Assembly (NCBI GenBank): GCA_038087015.1
Contig: JASBNA010000007.1
Span: 1,302,001 to 1,366,000, forward strand
Direction: 5' to 3'
Origin: Cerrena zonata
Taxonomy: Eukaryota; Basidiomycota; Agaricomycetes; Polyporales; Cerrenaceae
Length of the DNA stretch: 64,000 bases
In this document: piece by piece, positions 11,587 to 22,754 of the stretch
Layout: every line of letters starts with the position of its first letter
Numbering within the stretch: position 1 is the stretch's first letter
The notes under the pieces: model-generated
What the model saw: the letters and a program-made list of their open reading frames with translations, nothing else
Database searches by the model: none
What the model was told of the DNA's origin: nothing
Translations under genes and position numbers: made by a program

Positions 11587-14500
11587 GAAAGAGAAAGACT
11601 TAGGTAGGCGAGGACGATATGCCGAGGGTTATGCTGAAGAGGTAGTGGAGGTTAGGGTGTTGATTAAAAGCTGCCAAGGCGTGCTCAATACATTGCAGTG
11701 ATCGTGTTTGGTCTCGTGCGTAGGGCATGTTATGTAAGCGGCCTCCTAATGAAGATATGATTGTGGTCTGCATCGCGAGCTGTTTGGGTGCTTTCGAAGT
11801 TGAAGATAGTAGACATCCTTGAACATAATTTGAATTGAGAAAGGCTTCTTTTCACCTTAGTAGATGAAATGGTCAAGACAGGACCTAGAGTAGACCTGTC
11901 GGTGTTAAGCCGCCGCTATGCACGGGTACGGAAGGATATCTCGTCTAATTAGCTCTTTCCCATCGAAAACTTGCTTTACTATAATGAAAGTAATATTAAA
12001 AGCCAAAATCGTGTATCTTTTAGGACATGCTCGTATGTTTATAGAATTGAGATATCTTAACCTGTCTGGTTTACACCATTTCAAATCTATCACCATGGAA
12101 GTATGTCATCCTTTCATTCGCTACCGTTAGACTAAGACCCCAATGTCAGCCCTTTTGACGTCGATGTGCATGTGTGTATGCTATTCTTTCAATACCTATC
12201 ACTGCTCTCGAACGAGGTACTGTATCTCCCCGCAACCCCGTACCAGATTCAAGTTGATCCGTCTCCGTCTCCAAGTCCGAAAACTCCCAGCGCCTAACCC
12301 AACAACTGCGGTCGATCCAAACCTCGGGACCCTCAGAAAAACTCTAAAACTCTACTCATAAATCCAATCAAATCACCCGAGACCGAACTGACTCACTATT
12401 TCGTAGGTCCCGAACGCAAGAGAAAACATATATATATAACGCCCTCAGCTCGGAATACTCACCTAATCCTGTCATGATGCACGATGCCGCCAGCACGTTG
12501 ACATGACGCGTGAAACCCCGTGCGATAACGCGAAAACACGCGTATTGGGCGTGTTTGGGTTCATCATCCTGTTGGTTCGGTACAGCAGACTAGGAACTGA
12601 GATAGTGGGAGAGTGGTCTCATCCCTGGGACCTGATACGCGTACTGGTGGGCTTTTTAAATAAACTGTGGAAGGTTTATCTCTGACTCCCTCCCTCTCCC
12701 TCCCCCCCTCTCTCTCTCTTCCTCTTCCTCTCCTTCCTCTCTTGTCTTGCTCTTGCTTGCGGGCTCTCTCCTTCCCACTCCGGCTACTTCCATCAATCTG
12801 CTCGCTTGATCCTGCTTTCAAGCAGAGTGGAGCCCTACATCAAGCGACCTCCCTCGCTTCAAGTTCGAGTCATTTTTCCCTTTTCGTCCATCCCTCCTTT
12901 GGGATGTTCGAACCTTGATTCTGCTTTTGGACTTTTTTCTTGGTGACTGATGTGCTTGCTGGAGTTGCTTGTTTCCGCTTGTGGTGCTTAATGTATTCTT
13001 ATATGCATGAGTACCGGAGCTAACGGTACTCTCAATCCTCTCGGCGGTGCTGGCCCACTGCTGAACGAGAGGAGGGGGAGAATAAAATGTTGGGATGAAG
13101 ACGTATCGATATATATACACCTTTCTCAAAAATGAACCAATCCCATTAAGGTGAGTTCCATCAACCCCCATTCGACGTAGACGGAACACAATACTGTCAC
13201 CACGTGAACCCCTTTTGAAGGGACGCGTCATTGAAGTATTCAATAACTCAAATTGCGCAGGGGAAATACATAAGATCATGTCAAATGAATGCAAAACGTA
13301 TACGTAAACGTACTGCTCAGAGCATATGCTCGATAAGTGGACACAAGAATAATACCAATCGAACGGTAAGTACCCCAGCGCAGCTCACCTCAACGGTACA
13401 CGTACATCCCAAACGGTACTGCGCATAGCGCAAGTTGTTCCACTCACTAATGCGCTCCCTAATGTACTTGCTGCGACCTCTTGGGCGTTGACTGAACCTT
13501 GACTGTGCAACTTCGGTTTCGACTGGTCCCGCAAGAAACTCGTGCTTTTGTATACTTGAACACGCATGCATTCTAAACTTGCAACGTCACCCAAGCGTAT
13601 GCATCCATGCATCTATCTTACTGCGATCTGGAACTGCGCGCACTACGAACACTATCTCTTCTGGTCGACGTGTTAATCTCAGCTCCGTTGTTACACGTTT
13701 TCTAGGCACTACGGTACCAGTCCAACTTTATCACTCCAATACCCCGAACATAGCTTCCGAGCATACGACTACGCAAACCCGCGTAGTTCTCAATGCCGCC
13801 CATTTAGTTGCCGGTTCACTCAAGCAATTGTGATCCCCATACCTCGACTTGGCTCCCTCAGCTTTCCTAGCATACCCTGCATTACCCTGAACACGTTGAT
13901 TACCCTGAAATGGCTCTCATGGAATTACAGTAACCCGGATTGCCCTGAATATCTTGGGCGTCCTAGGATCAGGACGAAATGAGACGAATACAGATGATCT
14001 CATCAAATTCGACTCCGTGCCGCTTTAGGTGCACAGAAGACAGCTGTCCTGGGAAGACCCAGGGATTCAGACTCGAAGGTTCGACGCCTTTCAATTGTCC
14101 AGGGGTGGACATTCTTACCGGTGACGAAAGACCCTGACGATGGAAAGGCTCTGTATAGCTTCTATCACCTCAATCAGCTTCGTAACCCCCCATTCTAATC
14201 AATCCGACCCTCCATCAAGATGATCATATGCTACTTTCTCTGCTTGTTTTTGGTCTGGTATCAATGCCTGGCGTGCACAGTCATATGCAGTCATATGCGA
14301 AGAAAACCTTAACGAAAGCAAAGAAAGGCAAAGTGTGGGTATATCGCACTATTCTCGATCCTGCGACATCTATCCGTTGTCCTCGGTACTACATCATCAA
14401 AAACTGGGGTTGGAAGCCTGGATCTGGGCCCCTTGTGCCGTTTCTGTCAGCTGAGATCAAATGGATCAACATCAACTTCAGGGTTGCCGTTGCCGCGATG

Positions 14501-16160
14501 TCTGAGATAAGGGCAAAATTCTGGCTATATGCGCTCTGGAACTCTGCTAATTTCTGGGGGAATCAATAACATTCTAAGAGTTCTAGGATACTTGGTTTTC
14601 GAAGCATCGGCAAGGAGGGCCCCCTTACAGGGCTTGAGAAGACCAGAAAGGTGCATGTGGTTTTACACTCGTCTTGGATGTTCTGAATGTCCTGAAATGA
14701 TCCTAGGGGCTAGGAATAGATTTGCTGTTCTCACTGTCATTGAAATTGGCTGACGGTTGCAGCTCACTTGGGCTAGGTCGAGGAATTGTTCTATCATTGG
14801 CTGTCCCTCATCACGGACATTTCTTATTGGAAATCATCAAAATACTAATGCCGTTCCCCCTCGGAAGTCATTGTACTGGTAGAGTTACTTGAAAGCTGTC
14901 CTCCGTTCTGAGGTTCTTCGAACTCACAGTTATGGGATTCGAATTGCGCATATACTCACAGTCAATTGTACTTTTTTCGTCAGGATGTCCCAAAGGAGTT
15001 GTATACACGTCAAAGCGCTCCGATGGGTTCTAGGAGCGCGCAGAATTAAATTCGTAGCATACGCACACCCCGCATACCCCGCATATCGTCAACCAGTCGG
15101 GTGCTCTCCCGTAGTTGGGTCGATTTGGTGGATGTGTCGAGGATGTGTCGGATATGTAAGACATGGTAGGTTTGCTTACAGACGAGCTCCACTGCTCAAA
15201 TCTCTGAGAGCCTCTCAATATTGAAATATTGATTGTATGCGTCTTTGTGTTCTATTTGTGCCTGACCAATGATTTGGTTGACTAAGGAACCGATGCTACG
15301 AGAAGCTACTGAACTTTACTGAAGGATACGTTTGCATTCTAGCAAGGTCTTTCAAGTTCCTTTGGAAGAAGGACGCGTCAGCATATACAAAGCTGTCGTG
15401 GACGAGGTATGTTACTGCGAACGTGTGTATACGTCTCGGCTGCGATTTGATGGACAGGACGGCGGAGGGGCGGGGTGTCGGACCGCATTTGGATCAGCTG
15501 CAGTCCGTGCTTATCGCTGCGGGCGTCGTAACCCGTGGCATGTTCGCCGCCTCTACCCTTTGCCCACCGTGGAATGACAGCTTGGTTCGGCCGACCCGCT
15601 CGCCGGCGCCAGGTCGGACAAACCCTGGAACGTCTGTGCTTGGGCAGCTGGAGGAGCTGGGGACAAGCAAAGGAAGGCGAGTATGTGCTTGAGGGAAACG
15701 GCTAGGGGGGACGTCAGCAGTCGCCGCGCAGAGAACGTGTACGGCGGGGAGGAGAGGGCGGTGTCTGTCAAGGGCGGGCAGTGCGAAGACGCGTGAGACG
15801 CGTTCATTAAATGGGCGGCTACGCGTCGAAAGGTGGTGGATCGGAGTCAAGGCAGGGTTGCTTGGTCAGCTTAAGGTTTCCTAAAGCGGCAGGTATGCAG
15901 GGATGACTCCTCAATCGGATCCGGTGGGCCAGCACACGCGTCGGTTTCGCCCCCTTCCCAGGCCATCCTGCCTCTCTGACCTCGCTGTCGTGCCCGTTGC
16001 TGCACCGTTGGACATGCTGAGATGGTTGTCGGACGTCGAGAGCAGTGCGGAGTGAAATTAAATGCTGGGTAGCAGATTAAGCGGCAGAAAGTTGCTAATT
16101 ACAGGCTGTTATCTTTGCTGTGTGAACGGGCGTCTCTGACCTTGAAATCTGTTTACTCGC
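11587..16160. other. gene-poor region upstream of the bZIP gene
   Basis: About 4.6 kb with no gene I can support. It holds a long CT-rich tract (about 12,666-12,790), a cluster of TACCCTG words near 13,873-13,907, and a GC-rich stretch near 15,470-15,800. Several open frames of 80-158 residues occur, including one at 14,228 with a hydrophobic start, but none shows introns, codon pattern or family features. Confidence 0.4.
12666..12790. repeat. polypyrimidine (CT-rich) tract
   Basis: Roughly 120 bp almost free of purines on the plus strand, made of CCCTCC, CTCTCT and CTTCCT words. Such tracts are common in basidiomycete promoters. No gene starts just downstream. Confidence 0.7.
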
Positions 16161-16263
16161 GTATAAGACCGCCCGAGTCAGTTTTGTTCCCCTCCAGACT
16201 TTCTCTCCCATCCTCCATCCATCCTCCGACAGACGCAGCTGTTTGAGGACTAGTACTGACTCA
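16161..16263 (+). promoter_or_regulatory. bZIP gene promoter with TATA-like box and two GCN4-type sites
   Basis: GTATAAGA at 16161-16168 is a TATA-like box. GAGTCA at 16175-16180 and TGACTCA at 16257-16263 are matches, on opposite strands, to the GCN4 recognition core TGACTC. They lie 110-200 bp upstream of the start codon of a GCN4-type bZIP, so direct autoregulation is an inference. No ATG occurs between the TATA-like box and the start codon. Confidence 0.5.
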
Positions 16264-16372
16264 TTCCTTGAGTAGCATTCGTGAGTTCCCCTTACCATCT
16301 CATCGATTCCGTCTGGCAATTTGCTTCTGCTGGCTCGCATAAGCTCTCCAATTTTTTTCATCGTGGCGTAAT

Positions 16373-18033
16373 ATGTCGCTGCAGTCATCGTACCCAATGA
16401 TGTCCGTCGTAACAAACTCGAACAATGAGTCGGAGCCCATTGTGGCCTCGTCGAGCCAGCTACATCATGATATTCGTTGCAACCAACCGGTGGCCCCTTA
16501 CGGTGGTTCATGGGTCAAGGTCGAAGATGGGACACCACTTTTGAATGTGTCGCACTCTTTCGACTCATCAGTCTCGCCGGCGGATTCTCATAGCCATCGT
16601 CATCTCTTCCCCGTTGAGAGCACCCCACTGATAGAGACGTCCAGACCCTTCAGGCCGCCCACCTTGCAGCCTGTACACCTCCCCTCTTCTCTAGTTCCGG
16701 CCTCCACGTTGACTTCAAACTATAAACACCCTCCACAATACAATAGCGGAAATGGCGTTCCCCACCACCAACTAAGTTCGTCGTCTTACGACAACTCTGC
16801 GGTTACCAGTCATCATGGTCACTCGTCTTCGACACATCATCTGAGCTCTGCTCCCTCTCAATATGTCCCTATAAATACTATTAGCAACAGTCCTCGGACT
16901 TCGCACCCGGTTTTCCATACCACCTCAGCTCTCGCTGCTCATCATGGCATTCCTCAGTCACTTCCACCAGTGCCTCGTACAACTCGTTATAACACACCAT
17001 CAGCTAGTTCAGTGTCGCCTACCAACGACTTCGATTTTACCAACTTGTGCTCCAACTATTTGAGCATGCTTTCTCAAAAACCTGTGGATACTCAGTCCCA
17101 GACCATGGTTGCTACTACGTCCAACACATCCACCAACGTCGACCCTTCTACCTGCACGGCAGAGGAGGCGTGCATGCAGGCTTTCATGGAAGTCATTCAA
17201 GGTGACTTTGATTCTCTGAACACTACCTTTGTGACACCGCTAATTCATAATGACTCGATCCCTCTCTCAGGCTCTCCCGGTGATCTTGAGTTCCTTACCT
17301 CCCCGATGGAGGACTCCCCTTTTGAAGACTTCCTTTCCACGCCTGCTATTGGTATGAACGATGATGTCGTTCCCAGTATCTCACTAGCCCCGCCATAGCT
17401 GACTCAGATGATTTCGGTGGCCTCTTCGGAGACTCGCTGTTTGACGTCGACGGTCCCGCTTTCCCCTCAATAAAGGCATCCACTCAGCTGGCTTACAGTC
17501 TAGATGGCTTGCTCCAGATGCCCTCACCTAACACGCCATCACTTGACCCGTCATCACTTCGTCCAGAGATCCGTTCATCTACCATCCCTCCTCCTTCTAC
17601 ACCTGCCGACAACGTCGATTCCGTCCTTTCACGTCGTAAGACGGCCCCTAACGGAACGCGTAAGAACATCACGCCTGAGTCTCTGGTGCCGTACGATGCA
17701 CCTATTCAGCCGCGCAAGTATGTTACGCCATCGTCGACATCTCGAAAGGAGGTACCTGCCGTTTTCCAACGCAAACGGGCCAGGAGCCAGGCCTTCGAAG
17801 ACGAGGAGGGTGAACCCGGTCCTAACGATCTCGATGCCATTGAGGCCAAGCGACGACAGAATACACTGGCTGCTCGTCGAAGCCGAAAGCGCAAGTTGGA
17901 GTACCAAAGAGAGCTAGAGGACGCTCTCGATCGTGAGAAGGGCGAAAAGGAGTTCTGGAAGGCTCGTGCAGTTACTCTCGAGGCTCTGCTCCAGAGTCAT
18001 GGAGTTGATGTCCCGCTGCCCCCGCCTTCGTGA
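16373..18033 (+). CDS. GCN4/CPC1-type bZIP transcription factor
   Basis: Two exons (16373-17351 and 17399-18033) encode 537 residues. A 47-bp intron joins TPAI to ADSDDFGGLFGD without a frame change. The first 400 residues are Ser/Pro/His rich and disordered, with acidic hydrophobic patches such as DSPFEDFLSTPAIAD and DDFGGLFGDSLFDVD that look like activation regions. The C-terminus is a bZIP: basic region KRRQNTLAARRSRKRK, with the invariant Asn and Arg, then a short leucine-zipper-like coil and a tail ending PLPPPS. This architecture and basic region match fungal Gcn4/Cpc1, the activator of amino-acid biosynthesis genes under starvation. It binds TGACTC as a dimer, and such sites occur in its own promoter. 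Yeast GCN4 depends on upstream ORFs; the proximal 200 bp here have none, although a longer leader cannot be excluded. Confidence 0.85.
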
Positions 18034-18753
18034 ACTCGTCGCTGATCTATGTCTTTCTTTGGATACCTTCCCTATGTCAATTATGTTTCATTTAGGACTA
18101 ACCATCTTTCCTAACGTCGTCTGTATCTTTTTCTTTCTGTCTTCCTTGGTCGCCCTATACTTTTCAAGGCGACCGTCAGTATCTCCATTGTCTTAATCAT
18201 CATTATTCCCCCACCCACTTGCTTAGGAGTACTGTCACATCCCCTTCCCCCCAGATCATATTCGTTATTTCTGCTTGTTGCTCTTAATGCTCAATCGCTC
18301 CGTATGTAGTGACATAGGTCACACATCACCATTCCCCATGAATCGTTTTCCCTCCCCTTCGTATCGCGTTTCTACTGATCCAGTACTACCACGATTGCGT
18401 TATTGTAGCGCATGAATACAATTTCTGCATTCTATCATATTTTGTGTGCATTTGAGAGTTTCGGCTGTGTTGAATCTGAGAACAGCACAAGGCGTTCTAA
18501 GTACGAGTAAGCGTGAGTAAGTACTGTATTCTCCTCACACTTCCCATCGAACAGCGTCGACTGCAGAGAGGTCGTGTCCGCCACGCCGAAATACGTTATT
18601 AAAATACTCCTTGAAGCTTGATCACTACATAGGGATGAAAGACACGATGAATAGAGATGTACCAAGGAGTCGATAGTAGTTGGGGTAGCGATCCGAGTCT
18701 GAATTACGGGACATGTATAAATTCATTGTGTATACTACACAAATATAGCTGTT
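18034..18753. other. intergenic
   Basis: The 3' flank of the bZIP gene is T- and C-rich and probably contains its UTR. I see no supported gene up to the deaminase-like remnant. Confidence 0.45.
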
Positions 18754-19997
18754 TTACTTGACATCCGACAGACGTGATAATCTCGCATTTATGAACGCTA
18801 CTAGACGAGTCTCGGCTTCGGAAAGAAACAGGCTGACTTCCTCGGGGGAATTCCCGCCTTCTGGACTGCTAAGACTTGTATATTTCCTCTCTGCGCGAGA
18901 CGTTGCTTGATGCCATTCAATCGCCTCTTTCAACTTTCTAACAAGATGGTTCTTCATCTCTGTCAATATGTCCTTGTCAAGATTGGCAGGGGCCAGCCAT
19001 GGGAAGACTCGTCTATGCGTTTCGTACAGCTTGAATTTCTTCTGTCTGTCCGAGAAGATGGCATGCATAGCAGCATTTCTTCGTGACACCGATAGTAGAG
19101 TGCATACTGTCCATCACCTGCGAACAAAACAAGACCAGTTAAGCTCAAGCAGGAGACGAAAGAGTAGAACAACATGCATCTTGCGGCCGATACAGTACCA
19201 GTCGTCTTCACAACCCCGCCCGACGGGTTGGCCGCCAACGCCATCAGCGTCGCCTCACAGTGGAAATGAGCTTGTTTCGCGTATGGCTTGTCAAGTTCGA
19301 CCTTCAATTCATTGCGCCACTCGTCATCATCAGCTTTCATGTACCTACTTATCCAGTAACATTGCACACGTCTCGCCATCTGGTGGTGCGCGAGGAGGAA
19401 TCGGTGCTATGTGGACAAGCTTCCAGTGGCCTTTGTGTACTTGGCTAAGATGCGGGAAGAGCCATCCCATGAAGTGGTTGGGAAAGTCATTGTGCTCTGA
19501 GTCTAAAAGAGTTTCATGAACTGCAAATACCGCGTCGGAAATCTTGTTAAACTGGATTGTTGCTCATCCGGTCTCCCTTTGTGGGATATTGGCAATACTA
19601 GAGTAGTACGGTTAGTATAACGAGTACTTCTCTCCTTGAAGTTATACGCTGAACTAGAATTGAAGACTCACTGTCGCCATCAGCAGCAGCCACGGTGTGT
19701 TTTAGGTGTGTTTGACTTGGTCCTGGTCTTTTTCAGTGACCACCGTCAAGGTAAGATTCATAATATCGTTCGGAGACCCCGACACAGCAACGACCAGAGT
19801 TTTAAGGGATCCGTATCTAAGAAATTGGCAATGTGTACAAGTACATCATCGACAGTGCGTTTAGCTCCTTTCTCGCTTTCGCGGGAGTATTGCTTTCCTA
19901 GTCGAGGGCTAAGGGTCTTTAAAGCGGTAGTAAGACCTAGTATCTCATATCGTAGAGTGCTTATGTGACCTCTGAGGGAGAATGTTGGTGGTGTCAA
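18754..19997 (-). pseudogene. decayed deaminase-fold gene (OTT_1508-like family)
   Basis: Pieces of a once-coding sequence occur in order but in different frames. The upstream part (19758-19997) reads LRYEILGLTTALKTLSP and continues to NFLDTDP. The middle contains FPNHFMGWLFPHL, HKGHWKLVHIAPIPPRAP and KQAHFHCEATLMALA, a H-x-E type metal site. After an intron comes STIGVTKKCCYACHLLG, a C-x-x-C site, then KLYETHRRVFPWLAPANL and a helical C-terminus. The HxE plus CxxC arrangement with a downstream FPW segment resembles the fungal deaminase family PF14441. At least two frame breaks are not explained by GT-AG introns: near 19,360 (after CAMLLDK) and near 19,050 (after CHLLG). Function is therefore probably lost. 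The family name is from memory; the frame breaks are seen directly. Confidence 0.5.
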
Positions 19998-20473
19998 TAC
20001 GACTTCTGAACAACGGTGAGCTCACAGCTTGGATGGAGCGGAATAAACCAACTTGCTTTTGATGTTTTATCGTTAGCTGATAAGGTGAAACTGCCAAATA
20101 AACCAAGTCAGCTTTGTGGAGACGCCTAGCGGTTGCCGGATTCGCTACTTGGTATGCGTTGGCGTTCACACTCTTTCGCCACTATCAAGCTCAAGACGAC
20201 CTTGTGTTCCTGTTTATGACCGCTGGCCACTCATCGCATGCCGAAATAACTGAAGAGTCAAATACCTACTCTTCCTCTCGTTCAGCTACAGTTCCCACCT
20301 CACCCACCACCACCGTGACTACTCTACCTACTTCACCAACCTAAACGAAGGTTTGCCAAACGGAGACATAACAGTACTCAGTTTCAGAACTCTAAGAAAA
20401 CCCAGAGTTCAGAGGTCGAGTTCCGAGAATAGCTTGAGGATGTTCCCGCCTATTTCGCCGAGGAGTAATAATT
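19998..20473. other. intergenic, GDA1 promoter
   Basis: Separates the start side of the decayed gene (-) from GDA1 (+). No gene is supported; the last 200 bp are probably the GDA1 leader. Confidence 0.45.
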
Positions 20474-22243
20474 ATGAGAGGTTGGAGAAATGGGCTAGGG
20501 CCTAGCCGGATGGATGGAATGAGGAGGTTTGGGTGGAAGAAGTTTGCTATTGCTGCTGTGGTGTTGCTTGGATTTGTGTGGGTGCTTGGGCCGAGGAAGG
20601 AGGATGTTATTCCGGAAAAGTATATCCCTTGTGAGTTTCGTGACCTCGTTTCTTCTGGCATAATGTGTTGATATTCATGTGTCTTTATTTGAAACAGCTA
20701 TCGCAGAGCCGTATTTCTCATACAACCCACCTTCGCATACGACTCTCCCCCCTCCCAACAGACCACAACCTACATCTCCCCAACATCCTTCAAATGACGA
20801 AGACATCGTCTCTAATCCCAAACCTCGTCCTACCTCTTATGAGACTGACCCAGACCACTACAAAACCGTCTACTGCACCAAACCTTTCAAACCTGACCTC
20901 CCTTTGGTCCAATATGCTCTCATGATCGATGCAGGCTCAACCGGTTCTCGTATCCACATCTACAAATTCAACAACTGCGGTGCTTCACCTTCGTACGAGT
21001 ACGAAGTGTTCAAGCAGACTAAACCCGGATTGTCGAAATTTGAGAAGAACCCGTTGGGTGCTGCCATGAGTCTGGACATTCTCTTGGACGAAGCTGTCAA
21101 AGTCGTTCCCCAGGCTTTACAGAAATGCACTCCTGTCGCCGTCAAAGCGACAGCTGGATTGCGTTTGTTGGGTGGTCCGGAGAGCGAGGAGATTTTAGAA
21201 GCAGTGAGACATAGGTTACACGAAAAGTATCCTTTCAACCTCCAAGAGAAGGACGGCGTTGTGATCATGGATGGCTCAGACGAGGGTGTTTATGCTTGGA
21301 TTACAGCTAACTACCTCCTCAAGACTATTCGAGCCGACACTCCCGAAGGTACAACTCCTTATGCTGTCTTGGACCTTGGTGGTGCCTCTACGCAAATCGT
21401 CTTCGAACCCACATTTGACATGTCCAAACCGGATAACACGCTCGAAGAGGGTGAACACAAGTACGACTTGAAATTCTCTGGGAAGGACTATGTTCTTTAT
21501 CAGCATTCGTACCTTGGATATGGACTGATGAAGGCTCGGGAACACGTTCATAGGCTTGTGGAGTTTATGGGTTCTTTCCATAAGGTTGGAGCGAAGGATA
21601 TCGTCGGGAACCCTTGCCTTGCGAGGGGGACAAAGAGGGAGGTGACGATCAAGGATGAGAGTACAGGACAGGAGAAGAATGTGACAATGGTTGGAGAGGA
21701 TATTGGTGGGTTCGATTCCTGTAACAGGGTGATTGAACTCGTCATGGCTAAGGATTCGTAAGTTTCCCATCGAAAGCTTATCTTATTCAATAAACTATAA
21801 CTAACGCTTGTTCTTATAGTATTTGCGAAGTCAAACCCTGCTCCTTTAACGGCGTATACCAACCCTCCCTGCTCGAAACCTTCCCCAAAGGCAACATTCT
21901 CCTCCTCTCCTACTTCTACGACCGTCTCCGTCCACTCATCCCCTCCACGTCCACATCCCCCATCCACATTTCCACCATCGCCACTCTCGCTAAACAGGTT
22001 TGCCTCGGGAAACCCGAATGGGAAAAACACTGGGGCGATGATCACGAATTGATGAAGGAACTTGAAGGGAGACCAGAGTGGTGTTTGGATTTGACGTTCA
22101 TGCATGCGTTGTTGAGGTTGGGGTATGAGTTTGGGTCGGAGAGGACGGTGGAGATTGGAAAACAGATTGAGGGGACTGAGTTGGGGTGGTGTTTGGGTGC
22201 GACGATTGCGATGGTTGGTGCTGATTTGAAGTGTAGGGTGTAG
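20474..22243 (+). CDS. GDA1: Golgi guanosine diphosphatase (GDA1/CD39 family)
   Basis: Three exons (20474-20630, 20698-21757, 21820-22243) encode 546 residues. It hydrolyses GDP to GMP in the Golgi lumen, allowing GDP-mannose exchange for mannosylation of proteins and lipids. It is a type II membrane protein: basic N-terminus, one transmembrane segment at residues 22-39 (KKFAIAAVVLLGFVWVLG), a Pro-rich stalk, then the catalytic domain. The apyrase conserved regions are present in order: IDAGSTGSR, KATAGLRLL, DGSDEGVYAWITANYL, LDLGGASTQIVFEP, and a C-terminal Cys-containing part with ICEVKPCSFNG and WCLGATIAMV. Length and motif order fit the yeast enzyme. Both introns preserve frame, and no defect is seen. 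Confidence 0.92.
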
Positions 22244-22754
22244 AGTGTAGACGAGAGGCGAGGCGGTAGAGTAGGTGTAGGGGAGGAGGTGTATTTTTGT
22301 TATGTCTACTCATATTGGATTTTCTATGTATGGTATACCTTGCATCTTCGCATTTATTGTCCATTTTTGTTCGAACCGTACTTTCTGACACACTTTCTGA
22401 TACTCGCATATCATATTTTATTTGCTCGTGCTGACAGCTTACATCGGAAGACTTTGGTTATGAAACAATCTCGGACCTCTCCTTATCAGACTTGATATAT
22501 AGCCTTGTTTGTAGTCCAAATGAGTTTCAAGAGACGATACACGATCAAACATGACGGGGGACTTCTTGATAAACACTCAGAATTTGGTATTAGTCTAGAA
22601 GAACGCAGTGTAGGTACGAGTCCGGTACGCTCGAAGCATATACATAGAACTTCAAATTGATTTTCTTCCGCGTTTACACAAAGGTGACAAGTGCAACCTA
22701 AATTAGAGAGAGAGACCGTATCATACAGAAATGATTACACCAAAACGGCAGAAT
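22244..22754. other. intergenic between converging genes
   Basis: Shared 3' region of GDA1 (+) and the F-box gene (-). No coding features seen. Confidence 0.5.

Noticed and set aside
12818..13294. 158-residue open frame overlapping the CT-rich area
   Set aside because: Composition is driven by low-complexity DNA; no domain or intron structure.
14228..14569. 113-residue open frame with a signal-peptide-like start
   Set aside because: The rest of the sequence shows no conserved cysteines or family pattern, and the area has no other coding evidence.
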